From contig CAZKON010000008.1 of NCBI GenBank assembly GCA_964554415.1, positions 1 to 33,895 of the forward strand: 33,895 nucleotides of DNA, written 5' to 3'. The notes below the pieces were generated by a model that ran no database searches, was not told the DNA's origin, and saw only the letters and a program-made list of their open reading frames with translations. Position numbers and translations under genes: made by a program. Position 1 is the stretch's first letter. Each line of letters begins with the position of its first letter. This DNA is from JAGVXD01 sp964554415 (GTDB lineage: Archaea > Nanobdellota > Nanobdellia > Pacearchaeales > GW2011-AR1). Positions 30,294 to 33,895 of the stretch are shown one piece after another.

Positions 30294-30316
30294 CTCAAAA
30301 AGGTCGTTGTTTATAG
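30294..30316. repeat. Direct repeat, right copy
   Basis: Same orientation and 22 of 23 bases identical to 25955-25977 (one A-to-G change). Together they bracket the genes from 25983 to 30209. Confidence 0.6.
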
Positions 30317-30339
30317 GGCATTACAATCAAATTAATGTT

Positions 30340-30394
30340 AAGTTTGCAAATGCAAACTTTTAGAGCGAAAAGAGCTCTTAAACGACGGTTTAAG
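30340..30394. repeat. Three consecutive hairpins
   Basis: AAGTTTGC/GCAAACTT (30340-30347/30352-30359, perfect), TTAGAGC/GCTCTTAA (30360-30381, one bulge) and CTTAAAC/GTTTAAG (30377-30383/30388-30394, perfect; it overlaps the second). They lie upstream of the DUF2683/RelE promoter. A structured RNA or a decayed palindromic element are both possible; the 251-bp gap 30210-30460 holds no gene. Confidence 0.5.
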
Positions 30395-30417
30395 AAAACG
30401 AGCAGAGCAAGCGAAAC

Positions 30418-30449
30418 ATTTAAATAATATTCATGCATTTGATATGCAT
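30418..30449 (+). promoter_or_regulatory. Promoter and possible operator of the DUF2683/RelE pair
   Basis: ATTTAAATAA (30418-30427) is a TATA box about 39 nt before the ATG at 30461, leaving a leader of about 14 bases with a weak AAGGAA ribosome binding site. Two ATGCAT copies (30433-30438, 30444-30449) form an inverted repeat at the transcription start, a plausible antitoxin site. Confidence 0.5.
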
Positions 30450-30460
30450 AAGGAATACAC

Positions 30461-30724
30461 ATGGAATCAGAACAAATAAGTGCGCGTGTTGAATTGAGTC
30501 CTTATGCAAACAGAGTACTTGCCGTGCTTAAAGCAAAATATGGACTTAAAGATAAATCTGAAGCAATGAACAAATTTGCTGAGCTCTATGGAGATGAAGT
30601 TGTTGAAAAAGAAGCTAATGAAGAGTATGTGAAAGAAGTTTTAGAGATCGTAGATGCACATATTAAGAAGTACGGATATAAAGGAATGAGTCTGAAGGAA
30701 CTAGATGAATTATGTGAGGTATAA
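30461..30724 (+). CDS. DUF2683-type antitoxin
   Basis: An 87-residue protein of the archaeal DUF2683 antitoxin type: a ribbon-helix-helix start ('SARVELSPYANRVLAVLKAK') with the typical 'YGLKDKSEAMNKFAELYGDE', then a helical C-terminus that should bind the toxin. Its stop codon is directly followed by the ATG of the RelE-type gene with no spacer, so the pair is co-translated. Unlike most genes here it has a short leader, with AAGGAA about five bases before the ATG. Confidence 0.75.
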   Translation: MESEQISARVELSPYANRVLAVLKAKYGLKDKSEAMNKFAELYGDEVVEKEANEEYVKEVLEIVDAHIKKYGYKGMSLKELDELCEV

Positions 30725-30997
30725 ATGTTTGAGTATTCTCTTTCGGACCATCTAAAGATTAAAATAAATAAATTAGTAAGTAAAGATAAGAAGAAGATTA
30801 TTATTTTAAATAAAAAGATAAAAGAAATTATCAATAATGATTCTGAAACAATAAAGAGATATAAAAATTTACGGCATGATTTAAGTGACTTGAAGCGAGT
30901 GCATATTGATAAGTCATTTGTGTTGACTTTTAAAGTTGATCTATCAAGAAATTTTATTCTTTTTGTTGATTTTGATCATCACGATAAGATTTATTGA
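30725..30997 (+). CDS. RelE-family toxin
   Basis: A 90-residue lysine-rich RelE-fold protein: 'YKNLRHDLSDLKRVHIDKSF' followed by 'VLTFKVDLSRNFILFVDFDH' and the C-terminal HHDKIY. This matches the archaeal RelE subgroup that partners with DUF2683 antitoxins and is expected to cut ribosome-bound mRNA. The start codon directly follows the antitoxin stop. The region after its stop (31004-31055) resembles the tails of repeats R4 and R6. Confidence 0.78.
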   Translation: MFEYSLSDHLKIKINKLVSKDKKKIIILNKKIKEIINNDSETIKRYKNLRHDLSDLKRVHIDKSFVLTFKVDLSRNFILFVDFDHHDKIY

Positions 30998-31003
30998 TTT
31001 TGA

Positions 31004-31055
31004 AAGAACTTCTGTGTATGCTGAAATTATTAGCGAGGAGAGGAAGATTATACAA
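31004..31055 (-). repeat. Tail of a cassette-separating repeat (R9)
   Basis: AAGAACTT followed by TATGCTGAAATTATTAGCGA aligns by eye with the 52-base tails of R4 (31930-31981) and R6 (32842-32893). It stands at the 3' end of the gene at 31060-31395, the position such a tail occupies in the other cassettes. The rest of the repeat is not visible and may be overlapped by the relE-type gene. Confidence 0.4.
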
Positions 31056-31059
31056 GAAA

Positions 31060-31395
31060 CTATCGAAATCTCTTATTTTCAAGAGCTTTATTATCTTCTT
31101 CCTCTGACTTTCCATAAAGAAGTATATGAACATATCTCCAGTTTGGCAAGCGATTACATCTAAAGAGACCATTGCCCCCAATCAAACCTATTGGAGGTTC
31201 GGCAAGACTATAATGTGTTAGATTGTGCTCTGAACTAGGGTACTTGAAGTCTATTTCTGGCTCGGGAATTTTAAATTTTGTGTCGCATGATAAAGGTTCT
31301 TCTGGATTGACTTGACGAAGACGAACATACTCTATTATAATAAGACATTCTAATCCGTTCTTTGAAGCATCCTCAGATGAAATTAATTCTAACAT
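31060..31395 (-). CDS. Hypothetical cassette protein
   Basis: A 111-residue protein without a family I recognise: an N-terminal helix/strand part ('GLECLIIIEYVRLRQVNPEE'), a proline-rich middle and a basic C-terminus. The ATG lies about 28 nt downstream of the A-rich end of repeat R3, which would serve as TATA box. Like the other cassettes it is on the minus strand and has repeat sequence on both sides. A weaker plus-strand frame overlaps its 3' part. Confidence 0.45.
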   Translation of the reverse strand: MLELISSEDASKNGLECLIIIEYVRLRQVNPEEPLSCDTKFKIPEPEIDFKYPSSEHNLTHYSLAEPPIGLIGGNGLFRCNRLPNWRYVHILLYGKSEEEDNKALENKRFR

Positions 31396-31424
31396 TTTAT
31401 AAAATTCTACTTCCTTGTTTTTTT

Positions 31425-31521
31425 TTAATTCTTTCGGTTGGGCGCGTCGCGCCCGCGCCTCACTGAATTTGAGGCTATTGTTTTGGAAATTGGGGGGATT
31501 TTTGAGGTGTTAAAGCGAACT
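31425..31521 (-). repeat. Cassette-separating repeat R3 (beta type)
   Basis: Plus-strand ends are TTAATTCTTTCGGTTGGG and GCGAACT. On the minus strand it holds hairpins GCCTCA/TGAGGC and GGGCGC/GCGCCC. It shares CAATTT/CAAAACAATAGCC-type strings with R6. It encodes the last residues (SSL) of the gene at 31510-31851. Confidence 0.65.
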
Positions 31522-31851
31522 ATTGACTTTTTTCTGAGTTTTTCTTGGAAAAAGCTTTTCAACAAGAGAAGGATTGACGCGTTGTTCTGAATCTTTAGCT
31601 TTAGATGGATCATATAAAGGATCGTCCCAGCGGGCATTTATAAGTGCCCCATGAGCAACTATTGTATCTCCACATACATATCTTATATCTATATAGGCTA
31701 CTCTTCCAGGATACACTCCTACAACCATATACGGTCTGCATTGGTAACTTATATTTACAAAGACCTTACCCCAAAGTCCGCGCCTAAAAACATAATTTCT
31801 TAAGTGTTTTCCTCGTTTTTCACTCTCATCAAATTTGCTTTGGTCAGCCAT
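31510..31851 (-). CDS. Hypothetical cassette protein
   Basis: A 113-residue, basic, beta-rich protein ('GKVFVNISYQCRPYMVVGVY', 'AYIDIRYVCGDTIVAHGALI') with no family I recognise. The TATA box is the A/T-rich edge of R4 (about 31871-31880), some 25 nt upstream of the ATG. Its final codons lie inside repeat R3, so the C-terminus (VNSSL) depends on the recombination or insertion that placed the repeat. The frame antisense or shifted to it around 31425-31637 is not credible. Confidence 0.5.
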   Translation of the reverse strand: MADQSKFDESEKRGKHLRNYVFRRGLWGKVFVNISYQCRPYMVVGVYPGRVAYIDIRYVCGDTIVAHGALINARWDDPLYDPSKAKDSEQRVNPSLVEKLFPRKTQKKVNSSL

Positions 31852-31877
31852 GTAATTTTAATTGAAATAGAGTATAT

Positions 31878-31981
31878 AATTTTATCGTTGTTGATTTTGA
31901 GAGATGGATTTTTTAGTTTGAATGTTAAAACGAACTTATGGTGGGCGCTGAAAGTTCTTAGTGAAGGGAAAAAGATTACGC
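31878..31981 (-). repeat. Cassette-separating repeat R4
   Basis: Diverged copy: the plus-strand start AATTTTATCGTTGTTG corresponds to AATTCTTTCGGTTGGG of R3, and AACGAACTT is followed by a 52-base tail that matches the R6 tail at 39 of 52 positions without gaps (my count). Confidence 0.55.
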
Positions 31982-31985
31982 AGCT

Positions 31986-32192
31986 TTAAGCAGAAAGATT
32001 TTCAACAGGGATGCTTGAAGGAATGTTCTGAGGAAAGCGCTTGGAGACGAACAGAAGCTCAATACCTATGACATTACCGTCTTCATCAAGGTCGAGGATG
32101 GTGTTTTTGTCTATTTCCTTGCACTTGCTGAACTTTTTATCTGTAAGATAGACATACATGGCGTCGGCATCTTTGTCGTAAGTGATTTTCAT
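31986..32192 (-). CDS. DUF2283 protein, putative antitoxin partner
   Basis: A 68-residue, textbook DUF2283 protein: 'MKITYDKDADAMYVYLTDKK' opens the fold and 'ILDLDEDGNVIGIELLFVSK' closes it. Its ATG overlaps the stop of the upstream DUF4258-type gene by four bases. It is the second gene of a two-gene cassette bounded by R4 and R5. An antitoxin function is inferred from the pairing, which appears twice in this window with different partners. Confidence 0.8.
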   Translation of the reverse strand: MKITYDKDADAMYVYLTDKKFSKCKEIDKNTILDLDEDGNVIGIELLFVSKRFPQNIPSSIPVENLSA

Positions 32193-32398
32193 AAAGGATG
32201 GACGGTAAGGACTTTTATATAGTTTTCTCTTGTGTATACTACTTTGAGAATAAAGCGTCCGAGATGCTTGTAGACATAGTAGGCGTCGTCGGTTTTTTCT
32301 GTTTTTTCAGGATATTTGATTGTATTGATGACTTCGTCTTCGGAGATATTTCTTCTTTTCATCCTCTCTTTTGCGTGATCTGTGAAGACGATATTCAC
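32189..32398 (-). CDS. DUF4258-family putative toxin
   Basis: A 69-residue protein with the DUF4258 signature: 'VFTDHAKERMKRRNISEDEV' (H-A-x-E-R-M-x-x-R) and the C-terminal 'KVVYTRENYIKVLTVHPL'. DUF4258 belongs to the BECR/RelE-like nuclease group. The GTG at 32398 was chosen: it gives the standard family N-terminus and lies 27 nt downstream of the TATA-like AAATTTATAT at the edge of R5. The frame remains open further upstream into the repeat but that part has no family similarity. Cassette partner of the DUF2283 gene. Confidence 0.75.
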   Translation of the reverse strand: MNIVFTDHAKERMKRRNISEDEVINTIKYPEKTEKTDDAYYVYKHLGRFILKVVYTRENYIKVLTVHPL

Positions 32399-32430
32399 AT
32401 GTTTTTGAAGTTTATCGGAGATATAAATTT

Positions 32431-32498
32431 TTCTTTCGGTCGATAGACAGAAGAACAAAACCTGACGCCCTGCGGGGAGATAATTACTTGTGCGAACT
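32431..32498 (-). repeat. Cassette-separating repeat R5 (alpha type)
   Basis: Plus-strand ends are TTCTTTCGGTCGATAGACAG and TTGTGCGAACT; the middle contains CTGACGCCCTGCGGGGAG. It aligns along its whole length with R7 and over its right two thirds with R1. Confidence 0.7.
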
Positions 32499-32512
32499 AT
32501 GTTTAACGAGGA

Positions 32513-32725
32513 TTATTGGAAGAAAATAGGAATCGAGAGAGCTATTATTGCTAGACCTATTAGTTTGACTAATAAATTTGCTCTCTTTTCACCCATTTCG
32601 GTGGTTAAATTTTTTTTAAAATTCCATAACGAACCGGTAGGTCTAAGTATTTTTGACAATTGTTTTGAGAAAATTAAAAACAGAACTCCTACGACAAGAA
32701 CTGTGAATCCTAATGCAAGACCCAT
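32513..32725 (-). CDS. Small two-helix membrane protein (cassette)
   Basis: A 70-residue protein with two transmembrane helices (about residues 2-20 and 50-68) joined by a basic loop ('KQLSKILRPTGSLWNFKKNL'). No family recognised. The TATA box of this gene is formed by the GTTAAATATAAA junction at the edge of R6, 22-30 nt upstream of the ATG. Its stop codon lies 15 bases from the R5 end. It is a one-gene cassette between R5 and R6. Confidence 0.5.
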   Translation of the reverse strand: MGLALGFTVLVVGVLFLIFSKQLSKILRPTGSLWNFKKNLTTEMGEKRANLLVKLIGLAIIALSIPIFFQ

Positions 32726-32747
32726 CGGTTAATTAAAAATGCTTTAT

Positions 32748-32893
32748 ATTTAACTCTTTCGGTAGGGTGCGTCGCGCCTGCGGCGCTCCTCATTATCTGA
32801 GGTTATTGTTTTAAGAATTGGGGTGGGATTTTTTTGATTAGACGAACTTGTTAGAGATGCTGAAAGTTTTAGGCGAAGGGAGAAAGGTTACGC
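32748..32893 (-). repeat. Cassette-separating repeat R6 (beta type, most attC-like)
   Basis: Read on the minus strand: CTCTAAC (32856-32850), spacer AAG, TTCG (32846-32843), then hairpins CCTCA/TGAGG and GCGCC/GGCGC, then CGAA (32761-32758), spacer AGA, GTTAAAT (32754-32748). TTCG/CGAA and TAAC/GTTA pair across the element with unpaired spacers, the R-L-L-R plan of integron attC sites (RYYYAAC..GTTRRRY). A 52-base tail shared with R4 extends to the relE stop codon. Confidence 0.6.
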
Positions 32894-33159
32894 TAGTTAG
32901 TTTTGTATCTTTTATAGATATTTTTACGGTGTCCAACCGCCTGAATCTTAAATTTTTGCTCGTGTTTAAGCCAGAGAAGAATAACTCGATAATCTCCGAT
33001 GCGCAACTTCCATTCTGGTATCCCTTTTAATTTTTCAAGAAAATGATCTGGATTCTCCTTTGCTTCGTCGATTTTTTCATAGATTCTTAGCGAGATATCT
33101 TTCGGTAAGGTATTTAATTCTTCCCATGAGTTTCCTTCCCATTCGATAGCGTAGCTCAT
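32893..33159 (-). CDS. RelE-family toxin (cassette)
   Basis: An 88-residue RelE-fold protein: 'EWEGNSWEELNTLPKDISLR' at the N-terminus, 'KLKGIPEWKLRIGDYRVILL' with the conserved R-x-G-x-Y-R, and 'FKIQAVGHRKNIYKRY' with the G-H-R-x-x-I-Y end. A complete archaeal RelE. It overlaps the antitoxin gene by four bases. Its stop codon coincides with the tail end of repeat R6. Second gene of a two-gene cassette bounded by R6 and R7. Confidence 0.85.
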   Translation of the reverse strand: MSYAIEWEGNSWEELNTLPKDISLRIYEKIDEAKENPDHFLEKLKGIPEWKLRIGDYRVILLWLKHEQKFKIQAVGHRKNIYKRYKTN

Positions 33160-33377
33160 TTTTTGGCAAGAAGGCGCTTCTTAACCTCTTCGTGAGAAAT
33201 GTAATTGGTCGACTTTCTTCTTTTTTCTAAGAGTGCTTTAAATTCGTCAGTTATCTCGCCTTCGTCGTCTTCTTTTAGAGCATTATCAATGACAATTCCC
33301 CGAGCTTGCAGAGCAGCTTCTATCATTTTAAGACGATGGGCGAGCGCTTCAAGAGAGATTTGCGATTGTTGTTGCAT
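33156..33377 (-). CDS. RelB-like antitoxin (cassette)
   Basis: A 73-residue protein: a long first helix ('LEALAHRLKMIEAALQARGI'), an acidic stretch, and the tail 'YISHEEVKKRLLAK', which is typical of archaeal antitoxins paired with RelE. No clear DNA-binding motif is visible. The ATG at 33377 lies about 25 nt from a TATA-like TTAATAATT at the edge of R7. It is co-translated with the RelE-type gene. Confidence 0.7.
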   Translation of the reverse strand: MQQQSQISLEALAHRLKMIEAALQARGIVIDNALKEDDEGEITDEFKALLEKRRKSTNYISHEEVKKRLLAKK

Positions 33378-33404
33378 GATTTTTTGAAGAAGAGAGTGTT
33401 AATA

Positions 33405-33472
33405 ATTCTTTCGGTCGATGAAAACAGAAGAACCCGACCTGACACTCTGTGGGGAGATAATTAATGCGAACT
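33405..33472 (-). repeat. Cassette-separating repeat R7 (alpha type)
   Basis: Plus-strand ends are ATTCTTTCGGTCGATG and ATGCGAACT; the middle contains TGTGGGGAGATAATTA. It aligns with R5 throughout, with several substitutions and small indels. Confidence 0.7.
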
Positions 33473-33497
33473 CCTTTATTTCGGGTGGGAAATTTGT

Positions 33498-33791
33498 CTA
33501 GGATTCGGTGCCGTCTTCTGTTTTGCTAACTGACGTTTCTAATTTTCCTTCTGAATGTTGGTCGTACTCTGGGCAATCAATTGATCTGCAATTTTTATTA
33601 ACCCATTTCTCAAATCCGAAGATACTTCCTCCGAGATAACCAAAATATGCTCCTAACAGTGCTCCGTTAAACATTTCTTGTTCAAGTCTTCCTTCTCCGA
33701 GAGAAAGATATGTTACTATTGATGCAGTCATTCCAAGGGCGGCCCCTATTTCTGCCCCTCTATATCGTGCAGGTAATTGTGACCAGTTCAT
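33498..33791 (-). CDS. Small membrane protein (cassette)
   Basis: A 97-residue protein with two glycine-rich hydrophobic segments (about residues 12-31 and 41-60: 'AEIGAALGMTASIVTYLSLG' and 'GALLGAYFGYLGGSIFGFEK') and a polar C-terminus with a cysteine pair (C68, C73). Glycine zippers of this kind occur in small pore-forming or membrane-inserting proteins, but no family is recognised. The GTTAAATA end of R8 is the TATA box, centred about 25 nt upstream of the ATG at 33791. One-gene cassette between R7 and R8. Confidence 0.5.
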   Translation of the reverse strand: MNWSQLPARYRGAEIGAALGMTASIVTYLSLGEGRLEQEMFNGALLGAYFGYLGGSIFGFEKWVNKNCRSIDCPEYDQHSEGKLETSVSKTEDGTES

Positions 33792-33813
33792 AGAAATCCT
33801 ATTAAGGGAGGGT

Positions 33814-33839
33814 ATTTAACCCTTTCGGTCGGGCGAACA
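33814..33839 (-). repeat. Minimal cassette-separating repeat R8
   Basis: ATTTAACCCTTTCGGTCGG is followed almost directly by GCGAACA, so both conserved ends are present with nearly nothing between. It shows which bases form the core. The final 55 bases of the window beyond it hold no recognisable gene. Confidence 0.6.
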
Positions 33840-33895
33840 TGTGTATAGGTCCATAACAAATGTCACCAGTTAATGTTACTTACAATTCGTAGTGC

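Noticed and set aside
30936..31163. A 75-codon plus-strand frame after the RelE-type gene
   Set aside because: It overlaps the RelE end and the minus-strand gene at 31060, has no promoter or family likeness, and covers repeat tail R9.
31425..31637. A 70-codon minus-strand frame
   Set aside because: Shifted frame of the gene at 31510-31851 extending into repeat R3.
32399..32458. Upstream extension of the DUF4258-type gene into repeat R5
   Set aside because: The 20 extra residues come from repeat and promoter sequence, and the family starts at the GTG at 32398.
26820..33839. CRISPR array
   Set aside because: The repeats are 65-150 bp, unevenly spaced and separated by genes, with no short spacers and no cas genes.
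25302..33895. Integrated virus or plasmid
   Set aside because: No capsid, terminase, integrase, replication initiator or partition gene is visible; the content is toxin-antitoxin and orphan genes only.

Overview
The window looks like a chromosome segment of a small-genome archaeon, most likely a DPANN lineage of the Woesearchaeota/Pacearchaeota kind. The lineage is inferred from gene content. Seen directly are an archaeal CCA-adding enzyme, the transcription-termination nuclease FttA (aCPSF1), a proteasome beta subunit, Mre11-Rad50, a presenilin-type intramembrane protease, a TrmB-family regulator, prepilins with class III signal peptides, a large archaeal-type SRP RNA and a tRNA-Thr with an anticodon-loop intron. 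Most starts lie 24-27 nt downstream of an A/T-rich TATA box, which implies mostly leaderless mRNAs.

Layout. 1-10.2 kb: housekeeping genes (zinc-ribbon protein, cca, TrmB regulator, presenilin homologue, fttA, psmB, rad50, mre11). 10.2-14.4 kb: an operon of four pilin-like secreted proteins. 14.5-17.4 kb: SRP RNA, an unlisted 52-residue membrane peptide, argS, a double zinc-ribbon protein and tRNA-Thr(CGU). 17.5-22.8 kb: one 1762-residue cysteine-rich, probably glycosylated, membrane-anchored surface protein. 22.8-25.3 kb: a long non-coding stretch of nested palindromes, a small membrane protein and a RecJ-like DHH phosphoesterase. 25.6-33.9 kb: an accessory region of toxin-antitoxin pairs (AbrB/PIN, RelB/RelE, ribbon-helix-helix/Fic, DUF2683/RelE, DUF2283/DUF4258-like nuclease) and small orphan genes.

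Two non-coding systems stand out. First, intergenic regions carry families of two-hairpin palindromic elements in which arm sequence varies but paired structure and linkers are kept. They are inserted into one another: at 22768-23163 a plain element like the one at 2152-2246 has a second element in the loop of its first hairpin and a third in its second hairpin. One such element forms the leader of fttA and seems to supply its TATA box and Shine-Dalgarno sequence. Second, from about 31.0 kb to the right edge every gene or gene pair lies on the minus strand and is separated from the next by a 65-150 bp repeat with conserved ends, giving a layout like an integron cassette array. The repeat end (GTTAAAY in the clearest copies) also overlaps the TATA box of the next cassette. 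No integrase is visible, so integron identity is a hypothesis. A related gene pair bounded by the same repeats lies at 26.8-27.6 kb.
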